64,000 bases of DNA from an uncultured Candidatus Nitrosopumilus sp. (GTDB lineage: Archaea > Thermoproteota > Nitrososphaeria > Nitrososphaerales > Nitrosopumilaceae): NCBI GenBank assembly GCA_951812645.1, contig CATOSM010000001.1, forward strand, positions 289,560-353,559. The letters run 5' to 3'. A program made the translations under genes and the position numbers. Position 1 is the stretch's first letter, and each line of letters begins with the position of its first letter. Shown here one piece after another: positions 35,560-43,690 of the stretch. Below the pieces are notes generated by a model. That model ran no database searches. It was not told the origin of the DNA and saw only the letters and a list, made by a program, of their open reading frames with translations.

Positions 35560-36702
35560 ATGGGGAAAACTCTGGGCATTATAGGAGGAGGGCAATTAGG
35601 AATGATGATTGCAGAAGCTGCCAAAAAAATGCCTCAAGATGTTTCTGAGATCATAGTGTTGGATCCTACTGAAAATTGCCCTGCATCTCAGGTAGGTGCA
35701 ACGCAGATAGTTGCAGATTTTAAAGATAAAGATGCCATTATCAGATTATCTGAAAAATCAGATATCATCACATATGAAATTGAATCGGGAGACAGTGATG
35801 TCTTAAAATCAGTTGAAAAAAATGCTGAGATTAATCCATCCCCTGAAGCATTGAGAATAATTCAAGACAAATACTTGCAAAAAACATTTTTGAGAGAAAA
35901 TAATATCCCTGTTTCTGATTTTGTTAAAATTGAAAACATTGAAGATGTAAAAAATATTTTAAAAGAGTTTGGATATCCTGCTTTACTTAAAGCACGGCGT
36001 GATGCATATGATGGTAGAGGAAATTATAAGATTGATTCTGAAAACAACATTCAAGAAGCATATGATTATTTTAAAGGACAAAAATTACTACTAGAAAAAT
36101 TTGTTCCATTCAAAATGGAAGTATCAGTAATAGCTTCACGAAACACAAAAGGTCAAATCAAAACATATCCTCTAGTTGAAAATATTCATGAGGAAAACAT
36201 ACTACGTCAAACAATTGCACCTGCTCGAGTTTCAGAAGATGTAACAAAAAAAGCAGAGGCTATTGCAGAAAAAGCTATGACGGTTCTAAAAGGAGCAGGC
36301 ATATTTGGAATTGAGATGTTTGTAACCCAAGATGATTCCATAGTAATTAATGAAGTTGCACCTAGAGTACACAACTCAGGACATCATTCATTACAATCAA
36401 GTGAAACATCACAGTTTGAACAACATCTCAGAGCAATCTTAGGATTGAAATTGGGCAGTACCAAGTTAATCCACAATACTATCATGTACAACATATTGGG
36501 TTCAAAAAAATTTCAGGGAGAATACAAACCTCTTGAAATTTCTGAAGATAACTTGTTTTTGAAAATGTATGGGAAGAAAATCTCAAAACCCCTTAGGAAA
36601 TTAGGTCATTTTAACCTAGTTGGAAGTAACGGAGAATCAATTGATCAATTAATTGAAAAACTCGACACCCTTAAACCAAAGGCATCCGTTCAATCAATCT
36701 GA
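35560..36702 (+). CDS. purK: N5-carboxyaminoimidazole ribonucleotide synthetase
   Basis: 380-residue ATP-grasp enzyme carboxylating AIR with bicarbonate. N-terminal KTLGIIGGGQLGMMIAEAAK, ATP-binding PALLKARRDAYDGRGNYKI, and the metal-binding NEVAPRVHNSGHHSLQSSET with TSQFEQHLRAILGL all fit PurK. Divergent from purE with about 106 bp between the starts. Confidence 0.94.
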   Translation: MGKTLGIIGGGQLGMMIAEAAKKMPQDVSEIIVLDPTENCPASQVGATQIVADFKDKDAIIRLSEKSDIITYEIESGDSDVLKSVEKNAEINPSPEALRIIQDKYLQKTFLRENNIPVSDFVKIENIEDVKNILKEFGYPALLKARRDAYDGRGNYKIDSENNIQEAYDYFKGQKLLLEKFVPFKMEVSVIASRNTKGQIKTYPLVENIHEENILRQTIAPARVSEDVTKKAEAIAEKAMTVLKGAGIFGIEMFVTQDDSIVINEVAPRVHNSGHHSLQSSETSQFEQHLRAILGLKLGSTKLIHNTIMYNILGSKKFQGEYKPLEISEDNLFLKMYGKKISKPLRKLGHFNLVGSNGESIDQLIEKLDTLKPKASVQSI

Positions 36703-36736
36703 TTAAGTTTATTAATTGTGAATTAAAAAATTCTGC

Positions 36737-37126
36737 ATGGCATTATCGGCTTCATTGATCCTTGCAGGAACTGCAGTAGGATTGCTTGTACTTTACGCCT
36801 CAGATGTAGCAGTTGCAATGTCTTCAGATAGTGACTATGGGTTTTTACCACTTGATCACATGCAAAGAGGTATTGGTCTTGGAGGACCTGCATTGATATT
36901 GCCAATTATTGCATTTTTCATCTCTAGAAAAGAACCTTCAAAGGGATTGGGTACTTTGATAATTATCTCAGGGATTTTAATCATCATTGGCGGAATCGTA
37001 GTTTTAGTAAATCCAGCCCCTGCTGCTGAATCTTCAGATAGAGATCCAATGGCATCTATGGTAATGATGTTGGTTCCGGCAGCAATTCAATTGGCTTTAG
37101 GCGGAATCAAAATCGTAAAATCTTAA
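36737..37126 (+). CDS. small multi-span membrane protein
   Basis: 129 residues with about four hydrophobic segments (about 5-25, 48-63, 73-92, 105-127), e.g. LIIISGILIIIGGIVVLVNP. No family named. Follows purK by 34 bp, possibly with its own promoter. Confidence 0.65.
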   Translation: MALSASLILAGTAVGLLVLYASDVAVAMSSDSDYGFLPLDHMQRGIGLGGPALILPIIAFFISRKEPSKGLGTLIIISGILIIIGGIVVLVNPAPAAESSDRDPMASMVMMLVPAAIQLALGGIKIVKS

Positions 37127-37137
37127 CTGAAAACAAC

Positions 37138-37272
37138 ATGCCAATTTGTGCTAAATGCAAAAATGATGTCAAAAAACTATATGATTGTGATCATACCGAC
37201 TTTTTAGATTATTGTAAAGAGTGCTACACTGAGTTACATTATTACATTACAGAAGAAGGAAAAACATCTTGA
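37138..37272 (+). CDS. small Cys-pair protein (first of tandem pair)
   Basis: 44 residues: MPICAKCKNDVKKLYDCDHT, then YCKECYTELHYYITEE. Two CxxC pairs imply a zinc ribbon. Begins 11 bp after the membrane protein gene. Overlaps the next micro-ORF by 4 bp. Confidence 0.55.
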   Translation: MPICAKCKNDVKKLYDCDHTDFLDYCKECYTELHYYITEEGKTS

Positions 37273-37358
37273 AAAAAGAACTATCAGATTCTCCATATTG
37301 CCCTGAATGCCATACTGAATTATATTATTACATTAGCGAACCGATTGAGGAAGAATAG
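37269..37358 (+). CDS. small Cys-pair protein (second of tandem pair)
   Basis: 29 residues from TTG 37269: KKELSDSPYCPECHTELYYY then ISEPIEEE. The CxxC-x-TEL(H/Y)YYI end repeats that of the preceding gene, so the pair arose by duplication. The TTGA overlap couples their translation. Confidence 0.45.
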   Translation: MKKELSDSPYCPECHTELYYYISEPIEEE

Positions 37359-37361
37359 CCC

Positions 37362-37610
37362 ATGTTAACCAATAAAGAAATTGCAATTTATGCCCTAGGA
37401 AAAACAGAAGGAGTTCATTCCATTGCCGAAACTCTGGATAAGGGACTAGATGATGAAAAATACATAGAATCTTGGAATAAAACTATGAAACTATTGGGAA
37501 TTGAAATGCCATTAAAAGATCTAGAATCAATATACAATGAATTTGCAAAGAAAATGGAAGAAATAGTAAAAGATGAAAACATAAAGCCTGAAAAATCAGA
37601 CAAGAAGTAA
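37362..37610 (+). CDS. hypothetical helical protein
   Basis: 82 residues, acidic then basic tail (NIKPEKSDKK). MLTNKEIAIYALGKTEGVHS at the start. Its stop overlaps the start of the nucleotidyltransferase gene by one base (TAATG). Unknown function. Confidence 0.6.
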   Translation: MLTNKEIAIYALGKTEGVHSIAETLDKGLDDEKYIESWNKTMKLLGIEMPLKDLESIYNEFAKKMEEIVKDENIKPEKSDKK

Positions 37611-38278
37611 TGAAAGCAATAATTTTAGCTGGAGGTAGAGGTAAGAGATTAAGGCCCATTACAGATTATGTACCAAAACCCCTAATTCCAATCAAAAATG
37701 TGCCAATAATTGAATGGCAATTAAAATATTTAAAAAAATTTGGAATTAATGAGGTAATAATTTGTACTGGATACAAACAAGAAATGATTGAAAATTATCT
37801 AGATACAAAAAAGTTAGGGATAACGATACGCTATTCCATAGAAAAATCGCCTCTCGGAACTGGGGGTGCAATTAAAAAAGCTGCAAAAAAAATCAAAGAC
37901 AAGTCATTTCTTGTCATAAATGGAGATACCATCACAAATATTGATTTGAAAAAATTATCAAAAAAAGATAATGCAATAGCAGCTATAGAATTGAGAACTA
38001 AATTCGGAATTTTAGAAACAGATGATGATAAAATAACTAAATTCAAAGAAAAAAAAGAAATCTCAGATTTGTGGATGAATGCAGGGATATATCATTTGCA
38101 AACAAAAATCCTCAAAGATTTACCAAATAAGGGAGATATTGAAAAAACAGTCTTTACAGATTATGCTAAAAAAGGAAAACTTCATTTGATAAAATTCAAA
38201 GGTATAAAATGGTATTCTGTAGATTCCTTCAAAGATATGGAAGAATCATCTTTGGAAGTAGAGAAAATAATGAAATAA
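37610..38278 (+). CDS. sugar-1-phosphate nucleotidyltransferase
   Basis: 222 residues, GT-A-like fold. The NTP-binding signature MKAIILAGGRGKRLRPITDY and VPKPLIPIKNVPIIEWQL is followed by GTGGAIKKA and the metal-binding NGDTITNI. It makes NDP-sugars (glucose/mannose type) for glycans or lipids; length is short, without the C-terminal left-handed helix domain, so the sugar cannot be told. Confidence 0.85.
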   Translation: MKAIILAGGRGKRLRPITDYVPKPLIPIKNVPIIEWQLKYLKKFGINEVIICTGYKQEMIENYLDTKKLGITIRYSIEKSPLGTGGAIKKAAKKIKDKSFLVINGDTITNIDLKKLSKKDNAIAAIELRTKFGILETDDDKITKFKEKKEISDLWMNAGIYHLQTKILKDLPNKGDIEKTVFTDYAKKGKLHLIKFKGIKWYSVDSFKDMEESSLEVEKIMK

Positions 38279-38287
38279 ATTTTAAAA

Positions 38288-38479
38288 CTATGCGCCGGTC
38301 CTATGTAGAGTTACCATGCAATAGGCCATTTCTTCTACAAATTTTGTATCATCACTTACAGAAACATATTTTGTAGCATTTTGCCAAAATGATGGTTTCT
38401 CATGATGTTTTTTTGAGAAGAATCGTTCGCTCAATGATTTCGATAACCTTATGATCTGATAATCTTCCGCCTCAATCAA
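38288..38479 (-). CDS. hypothetical protein
   Basis: 63 residues: MIEAEDYQIIRLSKSLSERF, then a basic patch FSKKHHEKPSFWQNA. Convergent with the nucleotidyltransferase gene. No family named. Confidence 0.5.
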   Translation of the reverse strand: MIEAEDYQIIRLSKSLSERFFSKKHHEKPSFWQNATKYVSVSDDTKFVEEMAYCMVTLHRTGA

Positions 38480-38535
38480 AATTCACCCATTACTAAAACA
38501 GATACACTAGAATATCCAAAAATCATACCGTTATC

Positions 38536-39501
38536 ATGCGTGTGGCATGTAGTTTAGGCTCATTACTCTCAATTGATGAAGTGTTAGAATGCTCAAAAAT
38601 CATAGCAAAAACCAAAACAGACACAATTTGGGTTCCTGAAACCTGGGGGATGGAGAACTTTTCCATGTTAGGAGCAGTTTCATCAAAAACCAATACTCAA
38701 AAAATAGGCTCATCAATAATCAACATCTATTCAAGAAGTCCATCAACTATTGCAATGGGAGCAGCCACAATAGATACAATATCAAATGGAAGATTAGTTC
38801 TAGGATTAGGAACCAGCAGCGTTCCGATTGTGGAATCATTTCATGGAAATACATTTGAAAAACCAGTGCAACGAATGAAAGAATATGTGGAAATTATTAG
38901 ATTAGTTCTATCAGGAAATCAAATAAATTTCAATGGAAACATTTTCAAATTAAAAAAATTCACATTGCTGATCAAACCAAAAAGAAAAGAAATCCCAATC
39001 TATGTTGCGGCTATAAATAAAAAAATGGTAGATTTAGCGTGGGAAATTGGGGATGGGGTAATTTTCTACCTTAGACCAATAAATGAAATGAAAGAAACAA
39101 TATCTAAAATGCAATCAAAGAAAAAAATTGATGTAACCTGCCAATTAATCACATGCGTATCTGAAAATTCGGAAGAAGCAATTAATAGAGCAAAAAAAAC
39201 GATAGCGTTTTACATATCTGTAGGTGAAATATATCGTAAATTTTTAGCAAAAAACGGGTATGAATCTGAAACGTCAAACATTTTTGAAGAATTTAAAAAA
39301 ACAGGATTAAAAACAAATCATAATCTAGTTACAGAGAACATGGTTAAATCATTAGCAATATGTGGAACGCCGGATGATTGTAAAACACAATTAAGGAATT
39401 TTTCAAATATAGGAATTGATCAACCCGTCTTACAATTTAATCCAATTGGAAAAACAAAAGAATCATTTGTGTTATTTAAAAAAACATTTTTGAGTGAATG
39501 A
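38536..39501 (+). CDS. luciferase-like (LLM) F420/FMN-dependent oxidoreductase
   Basis: 321-residue TIM barrel of the MER/LLM class. DTIWVPETWG, GAATIDTISNGRLVLGLGTS, and KPKRKEIPIYVAAINKKMVD with AWEIGDGVIF show the family. Thaumarchaea make F420, so a methylene-H4MPT-reductase-like oxidoreductase is plausible; substrate unknown. It is followed after 1 bp by a thiolase-like gene and a DUF35 gene, suggesting shared acyl-CoA chemistry. Confidence 0.82.
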   Translation: MRVACSLGSLLSIDEVLECSKIIAKTKTDTIWVPETWGMENFSMLGAVSSKTNTQKIGSSIINIYSRSPSTIAMGAATIDTISNGRLVLGLGTSSVPIVESFHGNTFEKPVQRMKEYVEIIRLVLSGNQINFNGNIFKLKKFTLLIKPKRKEIPIYVAAINKKMVDLAWEIGDGVIFYLRPINEMKETISKMQSKKKIDVTCQLITCVSENSEEAINRAKKTIAFYISVGEIYRKFLAKNGYESETSNIFEEFKKTGLKTNHNLVTENMVKSLAICGTPDDCKTQLRNFSNIGIDQPVLQFNPIGKTKESFVLFKKTFLSE

Positions 39502-39502
39502 T

Positions 39503-40612
39503 ATGAACAAAGTTGGAATAGTAGGTTATGGGATTACGCCATTTACAAAGGAGGATGCAAAAATTGAATCAGCATTATTAGATTCAACAAAAGAGATTTT
39601 CAAAAATAATCCGGAAATTGTTCAAAAAGAAATTGATGCTGTTTTAGTCTCCACCAACAATAATTCAAAATATCTATCTTCAGTAGTATCAGAAATGGCT
39701 GGAATTCAACCCAAAATAGCTCACAATATAGAAAGTCTATGTAATTCAGGCACAAATTCCATAGTTTCAGCATATTCTTACATTGCTTCAGGGCTGGCAG
39801 ATTTGGTCTTAATTTCAGGTGCAGAAAGATATGACAGTCCAGGACAGATTCTTCAATGGGATAATTCTAGAGGAGAGTACAAACATCCAATTTTTTGGGC
39901 ATCTATTTTTGCAAAATCATACAAAAGAGAATATTCCATCACAGAAGAAGATCTTGCAGTAGTATCAGTTAAAAATCACAAACACGCAAAAGAAAATCCA
40001 AACGCATTATCAAATAAAACATATTCAATTGAGGATGTGTTAAATTCTAAAAAATTAACTGATGATTTAAGATTACTTGATTGTTCAAGACCGTGTACTG
40101 GTAGCGCTTCAATAATTTTAGGTTCTGAAGAAAAAGTAAAAAAATTAACAAAAGAGCCAGTTTGGATATCAGGCATAGGACAAAAAACAATTTCAGCTGG
40201 ATTTACAAAAAATATTTCGTTAAATTCAATGGAATCTACCAAAGTTGCAGGTCAGACTGCTCTAAAAATGGCACAAAAAGAAACAAAAGACATCGACGTA
40301 GCAGAAATACATGATGCGTTTACTGTTTGCGAACCGATGGCGTTAGAATCAATAGGTTTTACAAAAAACGGTAATGGTATGAATATGATTAAAGAATTAC
40401 ATGATACAAATGATTTTAGAATAAACCCTAGAGGGGGCTTAATTGGTACGGGCCATCCACTCGGAGCTACAGGAATAGCACAAACTGTTGAAATTACACA
40501 GCAATTACAATCAAATGCAAATAAAAGACAAGTGGATAATTCCAATGTAGGTTTAGTACACAACATGTCCGCTGCTGCAACATCTTCCACAGTATTGGTT
40601 TTAGAGAAATGA
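39503..40612 (+). CDS. thiolase-family protein (archaeal SCP-x/acetyl-CoA acetyltransferase type)
   Basis: About 369 residues from the ATG at 39503 (an upstream GTG at 39494 overlaps the LLM gene and is less likely). Active-site Cys in HNIESLCNSGTNSIVSAY, His-Asp in EIHDAF, and the C-terminal GGLIGTGHPLGATGIAQT with AAATS. Archaeal thiolases pair with DUF35 OB-fold proteins, and one follows here with a 4-bp overlap. In archaea such pairs make acetoacetyl-CoA for HMG-CoA synthase, or act on other acyl-CoAs. Confidence 0.88.
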   Translation: MNKVGIVGYGITPFTKEDAKIESALLDSTKEIFKNNPEIVQKEIDAVLVSTNNNSKYLSSVVSEMAGIQPKIAHNIESLCNSGTNSIVSAYSYIASGLADLVLISGAERYDSPGQILQWDNSRGEYKHPIFWASIFAKSYKREYSITEEDLAVVSVKNHKHAKENPNALSNKTYSIEDVLNSKKLTDDLRLLDCSRPCTGSASIILGSEEKVKKLTKEPVWISGIGQKTISAGFTKNISLNSMESTKVAGQTALKMAQKETKDIDVAEIHDAFTVCEPMALESIGFTKNGNGMNMIKELHDTNDFRINPRGGLIGTGHPLGATGIAQTVEITQQLQSNANKRQVDNSNVGLVHNMSAAATSSTVLVLEK

Positions 40613-40917
40613 GTTTTGAAGAAAAATTAGAACATGGGGAATTTTGTATTCCAGAGTGTACTGAATGTGAGAAAATTGTATGGCCTCCATCAGAGATTTG
40701 TGATAATTGCTTTGGGAATATTCATTTGAAAAAAGGGGAATTTGAGGCTAAAATTATTGAATTTTCAAGAGAACGTCAACAATATTTCGGGTTAATTGAG
40801 ATTGAAAAAACAATAAGGATAATGGCCCAAATATCAAACATTCCAAAAATAGGACAAGCCGTAAAAATATCAAAGTGTGGGATTAGAGATGGGAATTATT
40901 TCTTTATGGTTAATTGA
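40609..40917 (+). CDS. DUF35-type zinc-ribbon/OB-fold acyl-CoA-binding partner of the thiolase
   Basis: 102 residues with a rubredoxin-like zinc ribbon (CTECEKIVWPPSEICDNC) then an OB-fold strand region (GLIEIEKTIRIMAQI). Partners in archaeal thiolase-HMGCS complexes hold the two enzymes together (family knowledge). Overlaps thiolase by 4 bp (ATGA). Confidence 0.85.
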   Translation: MSFEEKLEHGEFCIPECTECEKIVWPPSEICDNCFGNIHLKKGEFEAKIIEFSRERQQYFGLIEIEKTIRIMAQISNIPKIGQAVKISKCGIRDGNYFFMVN

Positions 40918-41737
40918 ATTTTGTAAATACATACGGTGTTTCAACATCTTGATCAAAAGTCCAAACGGTAGGTAATGAAAAAGTATCAATTACGTCAAGA
41001 TCATGTTTTTTAATCAGAGTACTCCAACCGCCATTTTCTAAATTGCCTGACAGTTGTCGTTTAGTGTCAGTACCAGCAAATACAATACCAGTGTCATTTC
41101 TCAAAGCAGAAATAGAATTTATTTTTTCAATAATGCTTGTAGCTAAAACATCCCCTCCCATTTGAGCAAGTCCTCCTATAAAGAATGCAGGTTGTTTAAG
41201 ATCAAGGGTAGAATAATCAAACTCTAATGCATCATTACACATTGGATGAAAATTTTGATTGGTTGATTTTGATATTTTTTCTTGAAGATCTACCAATACT
41301 TCATCAATTTCTATACTATGTGAATTCATATTCAAAATATTTCCACAATAAGCAATTCGGCCATCCCCTGAACCAATATCTACTAATTCATAATAACCAA
41401 ATTGTTTTGCAATAAATGCCAGAATATAAGAAGACATTATCCATGTTGGGTAGAAAGGTTGACAGCTAGAACCATGTTTGATACTGTTTAACCAATAATC
41501 ATTAATGTCCCCTTCATATACAACACAAGAAACGTCATCAATTTTTTCCTCATAATTGTTAAAATAGATTGGATTTTTCAAAGCAAAATTATGAAGGGAT
41601 TCTAAATGATCTTTATCCATATCAAATTTATCCGATATCGATGACGGAATTACCTCTTGGATATGGGCATTTCCAGAGTGATTTTTTGCAAAAATTTGTT
41701 TAGTTTTGATTAAATTTTGTACAAGATTATCCAGCAT
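40910..41737 (-). CDS. SAM-dependent methyltransferase-like protein
   Basis: 275 residues. The core motif I is visible as ELVDIGSGDGRIAYCGNILN, with the acidic post-I motif HSIEIDEVLVDLQ. Upstream of it lie an unusual N-terminal 120 residues, ending with a Trp-rich stretch (YPTWIMSSYILAFIAKQF). The target (RNA, protein or small molecule) is unknown. Confidence 0.68.
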   Translation of the reverse strand: MLDNLVQNLIKTKQIFAKNHSGNAHIQEVIPSSISDKFDMDKDHLESLHNFALKNPIYFNNYEEKIDDVSCVVYEGDINDYWLNSIKHGSSCQPFYPTWIMSSYILAFIAKQFGYYELVDIGSGDGRIAYCGNILNMNSHSIEIDEVLVDLQEKISKSTNQNFHPMCNDALEFDYSTLDLKQPAFFIGGLAQMGGDVLATSIIEKINSISALRNDTGIVFAGTDTKRQLSGNLENGGWSTLIKKHDLDVIDTFSLPTVWTFDQDVETPYVFTKFN

Positions 41738-41868
41738 TAATTGGGGGTAAATATTGGATTTGATAAACTCATTGTATCTCAGAACTTTTTAGACGTCAAA
41801 AATGCTATTTCTTGTTCAATTTTTTTAATACATCAAGTGTCTTTTTGTAAATTTTTAATTTTTGTAGT

Positions 41869-41964
41869 CTATTCTTCAGTAGGATCCATAATTAATTCAA
41901 AATTCAAATGTTTTAGCATGTTTAAATTAACATCTCGTTGTTCCAATAATTTTTCGATGACTAT
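41869..41964 (-). pseudogene. coiled-coil gene fragment cut by IS copy 3
   Basis: From the IS left edge the minus strand reads LIVIEKLLEQRDVNLNMLKH then LNFELIMDPTEE-stop. Further downstream (to about 41741) broken pieces such as KIEQEIAFLTSKK follow with stops. The gene body beyond the IS is missing. Confidence 0.5.
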
Positions 41965-42837
41965 CAACTCATCTTAAAACTAACCATTTGGACGATATTT
42001 GATGATCATTTGGATCCATGAACTGTTAATTTCCAGGCTGTACATGAAATTCACCGAGATAAAAGGCAACGGGACATGATGGAACCGCTGCTGCCAAAAC
42101 CTGCCGCCACAGGACGCCCAAGAAGCAACGACCGAACGGTTTTAAACGGAATCATCTGCGTGCTGGCTTCCGGATGCGGATGGAGTGAGATGCCAAAAAC
42201 ATACGGCGATGGTTCAACTGCCAATCCAAGGCCAAGAAGATGGCAGGGGTTTGGCATATGGAAAAGGATTCTGGGACGTGCAATCAAATCCGCATACAGG
42301 CAGGGAAAAATCAACCTGGAAAAAATATCGATTGATTCATCGTCAGTTCCCTCCAAAAAGGGGGCGACGTGATCGGATTTGACGGATTCAAGAGAGTCAC
42401 GGGCACGAAATTGCACGTTGCAGTGGATGGCACCGGCCTGCCAGCATCAACTGTAATGAGCCCTGCAGACATTCACGACAGTACGAAATTTGCAGACGTG
42501 ATGGAATCAATTTCGGATTTTGCAGATGATTCCATGATGGAACAGATGGTTTCAGTCTATGCAGACAGGGGATACGGTTCAAAGCCAATCCGCAGTTATG
42601 CAAGATCAAGAAACGTCATTCCGTGCATTCCTTTTGGAAAAAACAGCAGGACGGCAGGTGATGATGCAGGCAAGGACAGTTACGACAGGACAGGATTCGT
42701 AGTGGAACGGTTCTTTGCCTGGCTGAAAAACGGGTTTCACAGAACAGGAATCAGATGTGAAAGAAACGCGGGAAATTATCTCGGGCTGGTTAGCATTGCG
42801 TCATTTTTGACGTATTGCAGGGTTTTAAGATGAGTTG
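41965..42837 (+). mobile_element. IS5-family (IS427-like) element, copy 3
   Basis: Perfect 16-bp terminal inverted repeats: caactcatcttaaaac at the left end and its reverse complement at the right end. Length 873 bp. Looks identical to copy 4. Confidence 0.93.
42076..42833 (+). CDS. IS5-family transposase via -1 frameshift, ORFA+ORFB (copy 3)
   Basis: ORFA (42076-42372) has LLPKPAATGRPRSNDRTVLN and MPKTYGDGSTANPRPRRWQG. ORFB (42369-42833) has HVAVDGTGLPASTVMSP, DRGYGSKPIRSYARSRNVIP and RTGFVVERFFAWLKNGFHRT (DDE residues). ORFA and ORFB meet at an A5G5 run, where a -1 slip on the G run gives KKGGDVIGFDGF, the in-frame arrangement seen in copy 2. Full-length, probably active. Confidence 0.88.
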
Positions 42838-42926
42838 AAGACCAATTAGAGGAGTTTGAGAATCTCCAGATAAAATACTGGGAGAGAATAAGGCTGCAAT
42901 TGAAAATGCAAATGGAAAATCTTTGA
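42837..42926 (+). pseudogene. gene 3' fragment to the right of IS copy 3
   Basis: From the IS edge the plus strand reads DQLEEFENLQIKYWERIRLQ then LKMQMENL-stop, a coiled-coil-like tail without a start. It is likely the 3' part of a gene interrupted by the IS. Confidence 0.45.
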
Positions 42927-43004
42927 TATTTAGACCGCCTCTACCTTCAACCATAAGTCATCAAAATAGATAGTATTTGATACAAGTATATTTTCTAAAA
43001 AGAA

Positions 43005-43100
43005 TTAAAGATCGTCTTTTTTCTCAGAACCTAAATCGTCCAATAGGCCAGAATATCTTTCAATGATTTCATTTGTGATTTGTTCATCGCTTTGGTTCAT
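43005..43100 (-). CDS. 31-residue acidic micro-ORF overlapping the Fic-like gene
   Basis: ATG at 43100 lies inside the last codons of the Fic-like gene (17-bp overlap) and encodes MNQSDEQITNEIIERYSGLL then DDLGSEKKDDL. It has a helical, acidic, antitoxin-like character. Translation coupling is likely if it is real; coding is unproven. Confidence 0.4.
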   Translation of the reverse strand: MNQSDEQITNEIIERYSGLLDDLGSEKKDDL

Positions 43101-43512
43101 GTTTCATTATACGTTTGGTCGTATAAATAATGATCTGTTTTACGACTGAATGATCCAAATCTGTTCGTTGATCTTGAACATGATATAATAAATTTCTAAT
43201 TTCAGGCTCATCTTGTTTCTCAATATTTAAGTCATATCCATTATCATACAGGAATTTGATTGCAGAAACGATGCCTGTTCTCTTATTGCCATCTAAAAAG
43301 GGTTGAGACCAAGAAATAATAGCCATAAGATATGATGCCTTACGAATTAAATCTTCAATTTTGTTATTGCTTTTATCATAAATTTCAACTTCAGAAATAA
43401 TATTGTCAATTTCACCCCTAACTCCCATTGCTTGAGGATCTTCAGGGTGGAGAATATTCCATTTTTTGAGAATCAACCTATTGACATCAATCAGATATTG
43501 TTTATCAACCAA
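43084..43512 (-). CDS. Fic/Doc-family protein with Gln at the catalytic His position (second copy)
   Basis: 142 residues. Motif residues 70-79 are QPFLDGNKRT, so the Doc-type D-G-N-K-R-T loop is intact, but the catalytic His is Gln70. The preceding helix is LIRKASYLMAIISWS. It lies between two IS copies. The N-terminal half differs clearly from the 16160 protein, so this is a second member of the same unusual Gln class rather than a recent duplicate. Confidence 0.75.
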   Translation of the reverse strand: MVDKQYLIDVNRLILKKWNILHPEDPQAMGVRGEIDNIISEVEIYDKSNNKIEDLIRKASYLMAIISWSQPFLDGNKRTGIVSAIKFLYDNGYDLNIEKQDEPEIRNLLYHVQDQRTDLDHSVVKQIIIYTTKRIMKHEPKR

Positions 43513-43618
43513 GTCTGATCATTCTTTACTGGTAATTCCAATAGGACATAATATTTTCTTCTTTTCTTTTTTCACGATCAACTTAGATATGATTACAGTA
43601 TTTTAAAATTTCATTAAA

Positions 43619-43690
43619 TCATTGTTTTGTTTTACTTGGTTTGTGTAAATCCATATCAGGTCTTTCAATCATTTTAATTATCCCATCATT
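43619..43690 (-). pseudogene. short gene fragment left of IS copy 4
   Basis: Minus-strand LNDGIIKMIERPDMDLHKPS then KTKQ-stop runs from the IS left edge with no start codon; probably a gene tail cut by the insertion. Only 23 codons, so assignment is weak. Confidence 0.35.
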
